Shown one piece after another: positions 16,714 through 24,936 of a stretch of 55,615 bases of DNA. This DNA is from an uncultured bacterium. Lineage in GTDB: Bacteria > Bacillota > Clostridia > Oscillospirales > Oscillospiraceae. The notes under the pieces were generated by a model. That model was not told the origin of the DNA. It saw nothing but the letters and a program-made list of their open reading frames with translations, and made no database searches. The translations under genes were made by a program, and so were the position numbers. Within the stretch, counting starts at the first letter, position 1. Every line of letters starts with the position of its first letter. The stretch lies in the NCBI GenBank assembly GCA_947073515.1, contig CAMTMC010000011.1:1-55615 (forward strand), given 5' to 3'.

Positions 16714-17682
16714 TTATGTGCTCTCCCGCGGTACCAGTTCCGCTGAGAGGGGGTAATCCAGAACCTCCCGCTGTCCAGGGTGCTCGATCCGGTCCAGCAG
16801 CCGCGTTACAGCTTCCTGGGCCATCTGTGCAATGGGCTGGGATACACTGCTTAGCCGGGGATTGAGATAGCGGCCGGTGGAGGTGTCATCAAAGCCGATG
16901 ACCCCGACTTCCTCCGGGATGGAAACATCCAGCTTGCGCAGGGCGTCCAGCACCCGCAGGGCGTAAATGTCGTTGCCGGCAAAGACAGCCCCACGCTCCG
17001 AAGCTTGGCAGAGCCAATGCTCCAGGGCTTGCTTTAACTGGACATCGTCCTGATAGACAAGATTTGCCGTCTGCCCGCCATAGCCCATTTGAACAAGCAG
17101 CTGACGGAATCCCACATATTTCCCATCGTAGTCTTTTCCGATAAACAGGAACCGGCGGAAATCCCGTTCCAGTAAGTGTTCCGCTACCATGGCTCCGGCC
17201 TGGGCGTGATCCACATAGACTGAATCCAAGCCCTCGGCCCGGCGGGTGACGGTGACAATAGGGACATCCAGCTTCTTGACGTATTCCTTCCACTCGGCGC
17301 TGGTTTCCCGAATGGGAACTGCCAAAACACCATCCACCCGATAGCGGCGGACAACACCCAGGTACTCCTGTTCATTCTGAGGGTTGTAGTCGCTGTTGAA
17401 CAGGATGATGCTGTACCCGCGTTTCCGGGCCGCTGTCTCGATCTGTTTGGCCAAGTCAGCAAAAAAGCCGTTGGAGATGTCAGTAACCAGCACGCCCAAA
17501 AGCTGAGTTTTGCTGCCTTGCAGTCCTTTTGCTAAGGCGTTGAACTGATAGTCGTGTTCTTTGGCACAGGCCAACACCCGTTCCCGAATCTCCGGATCTA
17601 CCGTTTGGCTGCCATTGAGCACTCGGGATACTGTGGGCTGGGATACGTGGGTCAGCCTTGCGATTTCAGTCATTGTAATCAT
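16714..17682 (-). CDS. scrR: LacI/GalR-family repressor of the sucrose cluster
   Basis: The chosen ATG gives 322 residues. The N-terminal HTH plus hinge is textbook: MTEIARLTHVSQPTVSRVLN, then ERVLACAKEHDYQFNALAKG. It is followed by a periplasmic-binding-protein-like sensor domain (LLGVLVTDISNGFFADL, GVIGFDDTSTGRYLNPRLSS). A GTG four codons upstream is an alternative start; neither has a strong ribosome-binding site. Divided from scrA by about 110 bp carrying the operator, it most likely represses the cluster until a sucrose-derived phosphosugar appears. The symbol is inferred from context. An operator copy just before its start suggests autorepression. Confidence 0.88.
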   Translation of the reverse strand: MITMTEIARLTHVSQPTVSRVLNGSQTVDPEIRERVLACAKEHDYQFNALAKGLQGSKTQLLGVLVTDISNGFFADLAKQIETAARKRGYSIILFNSDYNPQNEQEYLGVVRRYRVDGVLAVPIRETSAEWKEYVKKLDVPIVTVTRRAEGLDSVYVDHAQAGAMVAEHLLERDFRRFLFIGKDYDGKYVGFRQLLVQMGYGGQTANLVYQDDVQLKQALEHWLCQASERGAVFAGNDIYALRVLDALRKLDVSIPEEVGVIGFDDTSTGRYLNPRLSSVSQPIAQMAQEAVTRLLDRIEHPGQREVLDYPLSAELVPREST

Positions 17683-17695
17683 ATCTTTTACCACA

Positions 17696-17709
17696 TGAAT
17701 CCGTATTCT
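17696..17709. promoter_or_regulatory. second LacI-type operator, before the repressor gene
   Basis: TGAATCCGTATTCT matches the palindrome at 16661-16674 at 12 of 14 positions and lies 14 bp upstream of the repressor ATG. Confidence 0.6.
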
Positions 17710-17821
17710 CAAGATGAATATAAGATAACATGTCCTCAATCGGGGTTCAATTCGCAGAGCGCATAAAATTTTGAACACTTTTTTGGTGATTTCGCCGGAT
17801 CAGGTATAAAGAACAAAATTT

Positions 17822-18004
17822 CTATTTATCTGTACCACTGGGTCCGATGATGAGTCCGCTTCGCTCTCCCACCTCCAGGGTGCTGCCCTTGTAGCTGCTC
17901 ACCCGGATGGACGGAGTCTCTGCTGCTATAGCAGGGACGGTGAGGACAGTTGCAAGGATGGTTGCCATTAGTACGGCGAAAATACGCTTTTTCATATTAA
18001 TCAT
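17822..18004 (-). pseudogene. truncated paralogue of the CAP-domain secreted protein
   Basis: This 60-residue remnant starts with a signal peptide (MKKRIFAVLMATILATVLTV) and then repeats the N-terminus of the protein at 3627-4406: VSSYKGSTLEVGERSGLIIG, then PSG. It stops there, so the rest of the Ig-like region and the whole CAP domain are missing. The upstream DNA also resembles the leader of the intact copy (compare 18005-18060 with 4407-4460). It is a diverged duplicate that has lost its 3' part. Confidence 0.75.
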
Positions 18005-18062
18005 ATTTTTTTCTCCCGTTTTCTACATTTTGTTGGGCTTTTGCCAAGCAACACAATATCGA

Positions 18063-18413
18063 ATGAGGAGACAAAAGGCGGGGGGCGTAGTGCTGACTAT
18101 TGACGAGGCCACTCAGCACAATCATTTGGCGCTGTTCTTCGTTTTTTCGGAATACCGCAGCCAGGGTATCGGCCTGGCCGCGTGGCAGGCTGTGGAGACG
18201 CTGTACCCGGAAACAAAGGTTTGGGAAACAGGCACCCCTTACTTTGAACAGCGGAACATCCACTTCTATGTGAACAAGTGCGGATTTCACATCGTGGAGT
18301 TCTACAACCGTCACCATCCGGACCCTCACATGCCTTTGGTGGAGTTCTTAGCGGAGGCCGATGCTCCCGGCGGGGAGGGGGTTTTCCGCTTTGAAAAGGT
18401 GATGAAGCAATAA
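18063..18413 (+). pseudogene. GNAT acetyltransferase remnant, N-terminus lost
   Basis: The reading from ATG 18063 gives 116 residues. FVFSEYRSQGIGLAAWQAVE carries the GNAT acetyl-CoA motif (R/Q-x-x-G-x-G/A), and NIHFYVNKCGFHIVEFYN is the usual motif-B end. The first half of a normal GNAT fold, about 50 residues, is absent. The upstream DNA belongs to the truncated CAP paralogue on the other strand, so a deletion or rearrangement joined the two. A short functional protein cannot be excluded. Confidence 0.6.
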
Positions 18414-18497
18414 AAAGAGAGCGGGCATCCGAGGGCCACCCAGCATAAGGGCAACAACAAAAAAACCGTTTTGAGCATGACCAAAGGGCAGCGATTA

Positions 18498-18800
18498 TTA
18501 CGATTGCTGGGGGTTATCCGGGGTCACCATGGGGGTGGTTTCGTGGCTCCAACCGCCGTGGCTCAGATAGAGAATGTTGTACTGCTTGCTCCCATCGTAT
18601 CCATAAGGCAGGTAGACCCAAGCGGTCTTGGTAAGTTTTGGGACTTTTCCGCATAGGAAAAGGATTCCCAGTTCTGATACTCCAGCTTTTCCAACGTCCC
18701 CGGATGCCGTGCGGGCTGCTGGTATCCTTCGGGGACATACTCCGGTTCCTCCGGAATGATGCCGCTCAGTGCGGTGTGCTTCGTCTGGCCGAACAGCTAA
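18498..18800 (-). pseudogene. N-terminal fragment of a carbohydrate-esterase-like gene
   Basis: On the minus strand one frame reads EEPEYVPEGYQQPARHPGTL and LEYQNWESFSY. A second frame continues with LTKTAWVYLPYGYDGSKQYN, then ILYLSHGGW, and ends at a stop after about 16 more residues. This matches the start of feruloyl/acetyl-esterase-type alpha/beta hydrolases (VYLPYGYD...YLxHG). At least one frameshift and a missing catalytic part make it a pseudogene. Confidence 0.6.
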
Positions 18801-18801
18801 C

Positions 18802-18990
18802 CTATAATTTTTCATCGCTTGCGAACAGTCCGCCGTCGGAATAGCCGTTGGCATACACCTTGGCCGGGTCTATGTTATAGTGTTTCAGAAAGTATTCCAC
18901 CAAGGCAATCGTCTGGTTGGCGGAGGTTTCGCCCCAATCACTGAGCTGCGGCGCTACAACGATCATCTCCCCGTTGTACTTCTGGGCTTC
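18802..18990 (-). pseudogene. fragment of an alpha/beta-hydrolase gene with nucleophile elbow
   Basis: The minus-strand reading gives EAQKYNGEMIVVAPQLSDWG, then NQTIALVEYFLKHYNIDPAK and VYANGYSDGG. The last motif resembles the G-x-S-x-G nucleophile elbow of esterases. No start was found and a stop follows shortly, so only a middle piece survives. It may derive from a second esterase gene next to the fragment at 18498-18800. The remaining sequence to 19039 shows nothing recognisable. Confidence 0.55.
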
Positions 18991-19039
18991 AAAATTGTTT
19001 TATCGAATGCGCCATGCCATAAAGGCCGAAAATTTATTG

Positions 19040-19068
19040 TTGACAATTCGCTGTCCAGGGACTACAAT
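19040..19068 (+). promoter_or_regulatory. sigma-A promoter of purF
   Basis: TTGACA (19040-19045) and TACAAT (19063-19068) have a 17-bp spacer. Transcription should start near 19075, directly before the hairpin leader. Confidence 0.8.
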
Positions 19069-19076
19069 GCAAATCT

Positions 19077-19127
19077 AAGGCAAAGACGTCTTTGAGAATT
19101 TCTCATAGGTGTCTTTGCCCTTTTTTC
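19077..19127 (+). promoter_or_regulatory. purF leader: ANTAR-type hairpin overlapping a terminator
   Basis: The leader RNA can form AAGGC-[AAAGAC]-GUCUU (19077-19092), a 5-bp stem with a six-base loop having A at position 1 and G at position 4, the loop rule of ANTAR RNA targets. The alternative pairing GGCAAAGAC (19079-19087) with GUCUUUGCC (19111-19119) is followed by CUUUUUU and makes an intrinsic terminator. The two structures are mutually exclusive. The same hairpin occurs before glnN (22685-22739). Control by the ANTAR protein at 20718-21308 is inferred. Confidence 0.7.
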
Positions 19128-19253
19128 TCAAACCATTTGCATCTAAACTCTTTTTTCGTAAATTGGGAGGTTCCAGGGCTCGTTTGAAACGTGCCGATAC
19201 GCCTTTACAAACGGCGCATAGTAAAGCAATAATAATCAAATGGAGGTATGGAA

Positions 19254-20690
19254 ATGAGCATCCATGAGGAATGCGGTGTCTTTGGAGTGATTGCTCCCCG
19301 GCCTGCGGACGTGGGCCGGCTGGCTTATTATGGCCTGTATGCCCTCCAGCACCGAGGACAGGAGAGCTGCGGCATTGTGGTCAACGACGACGGGATATTC
19401 GCCTCCCGCAAGGACCTGGGGCTGGTGGGGGAGGTCTTTTCCGGCGAGACGCTGGACCGGCTGCCCCAAGGGACTATGGCGGTGGGCCATACCCGCTACG
19501 GCACCACCGGGGCCGCCAGCCGGAGCAACTGCCAGCCCATCGAGGTCAATCACCAGAAAGGACATATGGCCCTGGCGCACAACGGAAATCTGAGCAATGC
19601 AGCCCAGCTTCGAGACAAGCTGGAGCTGTCTGGAGCTATCTTCCATGGTACCAGCGATACCGAAATCATTGCCTACCTCGTCACCAGGGAGCGGCTGTCC
19701 ACCCCCTCCATCGAGGATGCCCTCAGTGCGGCCATGAACAGGCTGGAGGGGGCCTACTCCCTGGTGCTCATGTCTTCCCAGAAGCTGATCTGCGCCCGGG
19801 ACCCCAACGGCTTTCGCCCCCTGTGCTATGGAAAAATGGAGGACGGGAGTTATGTGGCTGCCTCCGAGAGCTGTGCTTTGGCCGCTGTAGGGGCGGAGTT
19901 TGTCCGTGACCTGGAGCCGGGAGAGATTTTGGTGTTTTCCAAGGATGGCATCGTATCCCGCCGGGAGCACTGCGGAAAAGCGGAGCCATCCCCCTGCATC
20001 TTTGAGTACATCTACTTTGCCCGGCCCGACTCGGTCATTGACGGGGTGTCCGTCCACGCCGCCCGTCTGCGGGCCGGGGAGATACTGGCCCAGACCCACC
20101 CGGTCCAGGCGGACGTGGTGGTGGGGGTGCCCGACTCCGGGCTGGATGCCGCGTTGGGCTACAGCCATGTGTCTGGCATTCCCTACGGTATCGGCCTCAT
20201 CAAGAACAAGTATATCGGCCGTACCTTTATCGCTCCTGGCCAGGATCACCGCTTGGATCAAGTGAGAATTAAACTCAGCGCTATCCAGGACAGCGTGGCC
20301 GGAAAGCGGGTGGTGCTGGTGGATGACTCCATTGTCCGGGGAACCACCAGCGGCCGAATTGTCAGCCTGCTGCGGGAAGCGGGGGCCCGGGAGGTCCATC
20401 TCCGGGTGTCCGCGCCCCCCTTTCTGAACCCCTGTTATTATGGTACTGACATTGATTCTCGGGAAAACCTCATCGCCTGCCATCACAATGTGGAGGAGAT
20501 TGCCCGGATCATTGGAGTGGATTCTTTGGGTTATCTGCCTGTGGAACAGCTGAGGGCGCTCATTGGGCAGGCGCATTACTGCGGCGCCTGTTTTACTGGG
20601 CTATACCCCACGCCGGTTCCTGTAAACACACGAAAAGACCGCTTTGAACAGAAGCTGTCAGAGAAAAACGCCATAACCTCTCATCAGTAG
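19254..20690 (+). CDS. purF: amidophosphoribosyltransferase
   Basis: The enzyme makes phosphoribosylamine from PRPP and glutamine, the first step of purine synthesis. The chosen ATG (19254) lies six bases after GGAGGT and gives 478 residues; the ATG two codons upstream directly abuts the site. HEECGVFGVI places the N-terminal nucleophile Cys at residue 7 after a short propeptide. VVLVDDSIVRGTTSGRIV is the PRPP loop. Cysteines in CIFEYIYF, ACHHN and YCGACFTG match the Fe-S ligands of the B. subtilis-type enzyme. The leader suggests antitermination control. It stands apart from purC, about 7.5 kb downstream. Confidence 0.96.
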   Translation: MSIHEECGVFGVIAPRPADVGRLAYYGLYALQHRGQESCGIVVNDDGIFASRKDLGLVGEVFSGETLDRLPQGTMAVGHTRYGTTGAASRSNCQPIEVNHQKGHMALAHNGNLSNAAQLRDKLELSGAIFHGTSDTEIIAYLVTRERLSTPSIEDALSAAMNRLEGAYSLVLMSSQKLICARDPNGFRPLCYGKMEDGSYVAASESCALAAVGAEFVRDLEPGEILVFSKDGIVSRREHCGKAEPSPCIFEYIYFARPDSVIDGVSVHAARLRAGEILAQTHPVQADVVVGVPDSGLDAALGYSHVSGIPYGIGLIKNKYIGRTFIAPGQDHRLDQVRIKLSAIQDSVAGKRVVLVDDSIVRGTTSGRIVSLLREAGAREVHLRVSAPPFLNPCYYGTDIDSRENLIACHHNVEEIARIIGVDSLGYLPVEQLRALIGQAHYCGACFTGLYPTPVPVNTRKDRFEQKLSEKNAITSHQ

Positions 20691-20717
20691 CTGCCGGCGG
20701 CTTCTTCCTTGACGTTG

Positions 20718-21308
20718 CTAGGTGTACAGCCGGATAATCTCCTCCGCCACCGTCCGCTTGGCGCAGCATCGGTCCATGGCCTGATGGGTGATGTAGTGGT
20801 GGGCGTCGGGCTCCGACATCTTCAGCTCACTGATGAGTAGCCACTTGGCCCGGTTCACCAGACGAATCTCCTCCATCTTCTCCTCAACGGGCTGGACCTT
20901 CTTCTCATAGCTCCGCAGCCGCTCCCGGGCGGCGGTCATCCAGCTCAGCCCCCGGAGAATGGCGTCCCGGGGGACGGGCCTGGGCAGGACAAATACCCCG
21001 TGCCGCTCCACCCGGCTCCGTATGGGGTCATACAGCGCCGCCGCCGCGAAGAGCAGCACCACCGTCCCCCCTGCGCGGCAGCAGTCGATGGCGAAGCGGA
21101 TGCCGGCGTCGTCGGGGAGGGGGGAGTTGACAAACACAAAGTCGAAGTCCTGGCCGTTTCGGGTGCGCTCCGCCGCCCCTATATGGGAGACCGTGACAAT
21201 AGGGGAGTAGGAGGTCTCAGGCAGAAGGGAGCGCAGGGCGTTTTGAAATTTTTCCGAGGCCGACACAATGAGCACGCTGTAGACCCGCTCCTGTAACTCC
21301 ATACACAT
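20718..21308 (-). CDS. ANTAR-domain RNA-binding response regulator (NitR-like)
   Basis: This protein has 196 residues from the ATG next to GGAGGAGGGG; an ATG two codons on is equally possible. Residues about 8-125 form a receiver-like fold (VYSVLIVSASEKFQ), but the usual acidic pocket and phospho-Asp are poorly kept (FVFVNSPLPDD), so phosphorylation is doubtful. A helix (RSYEKKVQPVEEKMEEIRLV) leads into a C-terminal ANTAR domain (about 145-196): NRAKWLLISELKMSEPDAHH, then ITHQAMDRCCAKRTVAEEII. ANTAR proteins bind paired hairpins in leader RNA and prevent termination. It follows glnA by 24 bp, as in clostridial glnA-nitR operons. Confidence 0.88.
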   Translation of the reverse strand: MCMELQERVYSVLIVSASEKFQNALRSLLPETSYSPIVTVSHIGAAERTRNGQDFDFVFVNSPLPDDAGIRFAIDCCRAGGTVVLLFAAAALYDPIRSRVERHGVFVLPRPVPRDAILRGLSWMTAARERLRSYEKKVQPVEEKMEEIRLVNRAKWLLISELKMSEPDAHHYITHQAMDRCCAKRTVAEEIIRLYT

Positions 21309-21332
21309 CCCCTCCTCCCTCTGAAATCGGCG

Positions 21333-22544
21333 TCATCCCTTAAAATATTCCTCTGCCACCGCCGCCGGGACGGCAGACTGGATAAATTCGCTGGACCGCG
21401 CCGCAACCACCGCCTCCGCCCGGTCCTGGGGCAAAGGCTGGAATCCGGACAGGCTCTCACCATCCGCCTGGTAGAAATTCAGATTGGAGGCAGAGGGCGG
21501 CTCCAATCCCTCCTCAATGCCCCGCAGCCCCGCCTGAATCATCAGGGCGAAGGCCAAATAGGGGTTGGCGGCGGGGTCGGGGGAGCGCAGCTCCGCCCGG
21601 CGGTACTCCCCCACGGCGGCGGGGATGCGTACCAGCTGAGACCGGTTTTCATGGGACCAGGAGATGTATCTGGGGGCCTTGTGGCCGCCGAAGCGGGCAT
21701 AAGATTCCGACGCCGGGTTGAGGAACACCGTCATTTCCCTCACCTTGTCCAGCACCCCGGCCACCATCTGTGGCAGGCGGTCCCGGCCGTCCTCAGCCTT
21801 TACCGACATGTTGATGTGAAAGCCGCTCCCCGGTGCGTCCGCCAGAGGCTTGGGGGAGAAGTCGGCGCACAGGCCGTTGCGCTCTGCGATGAACTTCACA
21901 ATGGCCTGGAAGGTCATCACGTTGTCCGCGGCGGTGAGGGGGTCGGAGTATTTAAAGTCGATCTCATTCTGGCCCGGCCCCTCCTCGTGGTGGGAGCACT
22001 CGGGGGGAATCCCCATGCGGGCCAGGGTCAGGCAGATCTCCCGGCGGATGTTCTCCCCCTTGTCGTCGGGGGCGATGTCCATGTACCCGGCTCTGTCATA
22101 GGGGATTTTGGTGGGCTCGCCGTTTTCGTCCCGTTTAAACAGGTAAAACTCCTGTTCCGCGCCAAAGAGAAAGCGGAAGCCCCGCTGTTCCGCCCGCGCT
22201 ATGGCGTCGCGGAGCAGGGCCCGGGTGTCGCAGGGGAAGGGCCGGCCGTCGGGGTAGTGGATGGAGCAGAACATGCGCACCACCTGCCCGTGCTCCGGCC
22301 GCCAGGGCAGCAGCATCAGGGTGTCCGGGTCGGGCCGGAGCAGCAGGTCAGACCGGGCCTCGTCCCCGAAGCCGGCGATGGCCGAGGCGTCGAAGGCGAT
22401 GCCGTACTCGAAGGCCCGGGACAGCTCCGAGGGCACGATGGAAATGTTCTTCTGCCGCCCGAACACATCGCAGAAGGTCAGGTGGATAAAGGCCACTTCC
22501 TCCTCCTGGACGTACTGAAGCACTTCTTCCCTGGTGTATTTCAT
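21333..22544 (-). CDS. glnA: glutamine synthetase, type I (short form)
   Basis: It condenses ammonia and glutamate to glutamine. The 403 residues are shorter than the roughly 440 of Bacillus GlnA. Motifs seen are HLTFCDVFGRQKNISI in the beta-grasp domain, FLFGAEQEFYLF and EGPGQNEIDFKY (metal-binding Glu residues), GSGFHINMSV (ammonia/metal His), and RIPA with RRAELRSPDPAANPYLAFAL in the active site. The start has GAGGAG 11 bases upstream. A TATAAT lies on this strand before it, with no clear terminator leader. It forms an operon with the ANTAR gene and diverges from glnN. Confidence 0.93.
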   Translation of the reverse strand: MKYTREEVLQYVQEEEVAFIHLTFCDVFGRQKNISIVPSELSRAFEYGIAFDASAIAGFGDEARSDLLLRPDPDTLMLLPWRPEHGQVVRMFCSIHYPDGRPFPCDTRALLRDAIARAEQRGFRFLFGAEQEFYLFKRDENGEPTKIPYDRAGYMDIAPDDKGENIRREICLTLARMGIPPECSHHEEGPGQNEIDFKYSDPLTAADNVMTFQAIVKFIAERNGLCADFSPKPLADAPGSGFHINMSVKAEDGRDRLPQMVAGVLDKVREMTVFLNPASESYARFGGHKAPRYISWSHENRSQLVRIPAAVGEYRRAELRSPDPAANPYLAFALMIQAGLRGIEEGLEPPSASNLNFYQADGESLSGFQPLPQDRAEAVVAARSSEFIQSAVPAAVAEEYFKG

Positions 22545-22647
22545 AACCGCTTCCGCTCCTCTTTATTGAAATTCCCAGGTATTATACCACAGCCCGGGGC
22601 GGTTTTCCACCACAGTGAACAGAATCCTGAAAAAGCGAAAAAACAGG

Positions 22648-22676
22648 TTGACAGCGCCCCGCTCAGGGCGTATAAT
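22648..22676 (+). promoter_or_regulatory. consensus sigma-A promoter of glnN
   Basis: TTGACA (22648-22653), a 17-bp spacer and TATAAT (22671-22676) form a perfect consensus. The predicted start near 22683 puts the regulatory hairpin at the very 5' end of the RNA. Confidence 0.85.
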
Positions 22677-22684
22677 GCGTCCAT

Positions 22685-22739
22685 AAAGGCAAAGACGTCT
22701 TTTAGGTTGATTCCTGAAAGGCGTCTTTGTCTCTTTTTA
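22685..22739 (+). promoter_or_regulatory. glnN leader: ANTAR-type hairpin overlapping a 17-bp terminator stem
   Basis: AAAGGC-[AAAGAC]-GUCUUU (22685-22702) is a 6-bp stem with an A1/G4 hexaloop. The competing stem pairs 22690-22706 with 22713-22729 over 17 positions (two G-U pairs) around the loop UUGAUU, then UCUCUUUUU: a strong intrinsic terminator 40 bp before the glnN start. The hairpin core is identical to that of the purF leader. A second canonical hexaloop hairpin, expected in the standard dual-hairpin ANTAR target, is not obvious; the terminator loop is six bases but lacks A1/G4. Confidence 0.78.
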
Positions 22740-22769
22740 TGCGTTTTATCGCGGAAAGGGTGAAGAAAA

Positions 22770-24866
22770 ATGGCGGCAGTTCCGGAGTATTTTGGCAGCA
22801 TGGTGTTCGACGACAGGGTGATGAAGGCCAACCTGTCCGCCGAGGTATATCAGTCGTTAAAGAGGACCATTGACCAGGGAGAAAAGCTGAACATCGGGGT
22901 GGCCAACGCCGTGGCGGCGGCCATAAAGGACTGGGCCGTGGCCCATGGGGCGACCCATTTTACCCACTGGTTCCAGCCCCTCACCGGCGTGACCGCCGAG
23001 AAGCACGACAGCTTTATATCCCCCTCCCCCGACGGCGGGGTTATCATGGAGTTCTCCGGAAAGGAGCTGATTCAGGGGGAGCCGGACGCCTCCTCCTTCC
23101 CCTCCGGAGGGCTGCGGGCCACCTTCGAGGCCCGGGGCTACACCGCCTGGGACCCCACCTCCTACGCCTTTCTCAAGGACAGAACCCTGTGCATCCCCAC
23201 CGCCTTCTGCGGCTACAACGGGGAGGCCCTGGACAAAAAGACACCCCTCCTGCGCTCCATGGAGACCCTGAACCGGCAGGCCCTGCGGGTGCTGCGGCTG
23301 TTCGGCAATACAGAGGTGAAGCGGGTAAGCCCCTCCGTGGGCCCGGAACAGGAGTACTTCCTGGTGGACGCGGACATGTGGGCCAAGCGCCGGGACCTGC
23401 GGTTTACCGGCCGGACCCTGTTCGGCGCCCGGCCCCCCAAGGGGCAGGAGATGGACGACCACTATTTTGGCACCATCAAGCCCCGGGTGGCCGCCTATAT
23501 GGCCGATTTGAACAGCGAGCTGTGGGAGCTGGGTATTCTGGCCAAGACCCAGCACAACGAGGTGGCCCCCGCCCAGCATGAGCTGGCCCCCATCTACACC
23601 ACCGTCAACATCGCCACCGACCACAACCAGCTGACCATGGAGCGGATGCAGAAGGTGGCCGCCCGGCACAATCTGGTCTGCCTGCTCCACGAAAAGCCCT
23701 TCGCGGGGGTGAACGGCTCGGGCAAGCACAACAACTGGTCACTGTCCACCGACACCGGGGTAAACCTGCTGTCTCCCGGGGATACCCCCTATGAAAACGC
23801 CCAGTTCCTGCTGTTCCTGTGCGCTGTTCTCAAGGCGGTGGACGACTACCAGGACCTGCTGCGCATCTCGGTGGCCACCGCCGGTAACGACCACCGCCTG
23901 GGGGCCAACGAGGCGCCCCCCGCCGTGGTGTCTGTGTTCCTGGGGGACGAGCTGGCCGCCATTCTGGGCTGCATCGAGTACGACGCCCCCTACACCAGCA
24001 TCGACACCGGCAAGGTTCGGCTGGGGGTGGACGTGCTGCCCAAGTTCCGCCGGGACACCACCGACCGCAACCGCACCTCCCCCTTCGCCTTTACCGGCAA
24101 CAAATTTGAGTTCCGCATGGTGGGCTCGGCCGACTCCATCGCCTGCGCCAATATCATGCTCAACACCGCCGTGGCGGAGAGTTTGCGGGTCTACGCCGAC
24201 CGGCTGGAGGGGGCGGAGGACTTCCAGGCCGCCCTCCAGGCCATGATTCGCAAGACCATTCAGGACCACAAGCGGATTATCTTCAACGGCAACGGCTATG
24301 ACGACGCCTGGATTCGGGAGGCCACCGAGGAGCGGGGGCTGCTGAACTATCCCGCCACGCCCGACTGCGTGCCCCACCTGCTGGACGGGAAAAATGTGGA
24401 ACTGCTCACCTCCCATGGGGTGCTGACTAAGGCGGAGCTGGCATCCCGGTATGAGGTGACGCTGGAGAACTACTGCAAGACGATTATCATCGAGGCCAAC
24501 ACCATGATAGATATGGCCCGCACCGAGATCATTCCCGCCGTTCAGGCCTTTGTCCTGGACGCCGCCAGGACTGCCGCCGCCAAGCGGGAGCTGGTTCCGG
24601 GCTGTCCCTGCGGCTGCGAGACGGAGCTGGTGAAAAAGCTGTCCGCCCTCACCGACCAGATATACCGGGAGGCCGGCGCGCTGGAGAAGGCGGTGCTGGC
24701 TCTGGCCTCCGCCGGAGATATCGGGGCGGAGGCGGAGATGATTCGGGATACGGTGCTGCCCCAAATGGGCCGGCTGCGCCTGCCCTGCGACCGGGCCGAG
24801 ACCCTCACCCCGAAGAAATACTGGCCCTTCCCCACCTACGGCGACCTGCTGTTTGGGGTGAGGTGA
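22770..24866 (+). CDS. glnN: glutamine synthetase, type III
   Basis: This 698-residue GSIII is much longer than GSI. Signatures are [50 protein letters not shown] (metal site), [33 protein letters not shown] and [20 protein letters not shown]. The C-terminal part (about 560-698) is the GSIII-specific helical extension. GAAAGGGTGAAGAAAA precedes the ATG. The gene runs divergently from glnA and has its own terminator-type leader, so the cell can set the two synthetases separately. Confidence 0.96.
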   Translation: MAAVPEYFGSMVFDDRVMKANLSAEVYQSLKRTIDQGEKLNIGVANAVAAAIKDWAVAHGATHFTHWFQPLTGVTAEKHDSFISPSPDGGVIMEFSGKELIQGEPDASSFPSGGLRATFEARGYTAWDPTSYAFLKDRTLCIPTAFCGYNGEALDKKTPLLRSMETLNRQALRVLRLFGNTEVKRVSPSVGPEQEYFLVDADMWAKRRDLRFTGRTLFGARPPKGQEMDDHYFGTIKPRVAAYMADLNSELWELGILAKTQHNEVAPAQHELAPIYTTVNIATDHNQLTMERMQKVAARHNLVCLLHEKPFAGVNGSGKHNNWSLSTDTGVNLLSPGDTPYENAQFLLFLCAVLKAVDDYQDLLRISVATAGNDHRLGANEAPPAVVSVFLGDELAAILGCIEYDAPYTSIDTGKVRLGVDVLPKFRRDTTDRNRTSPFAFTGNKFEFRMVGSADSIACANIMLNTAVAESLRVYADRLEGAEDFQAALQAMIRKTIQDHKRIIFNGNGYDDAWIREATEERGLLNYPATPDCVPHLLDGKNVELLTSHGVLTKAELASRYEVTLENYCKTIIIEANTMIDMARTEIIPAVQAFVLDAARTAAAKRELVPGCPCGCETELVKKLSALTDQIYREAGALEKAVLALASAGDIGAEAEMIRDTVLPQMGRLRLPCDRAETLTPKKYWPFPTYGDLLFGVR

Positions 24867-24879
24867 ATATAGGCCCCAC

Positions 24880-24911
24880 GGCCCCGGCGGCGCCATCCCG
24901 CCGCCGGGGCC
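24880..24911. other. perfect GC hairpin between glnN and asnB
   Basis: GGCCCCGGCGGCG pairs with CGCCGCCGGGGCC (13 bp, 6-base loop). There is no U-tract, so it is more likely a processing/stability element or weak terminator. About 25 bp separate it from the asnB start. Confidence 0.5.
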
Positions 24912-24936
24912 GCAGGTGGGCAGAAAGAGGAAAGAT

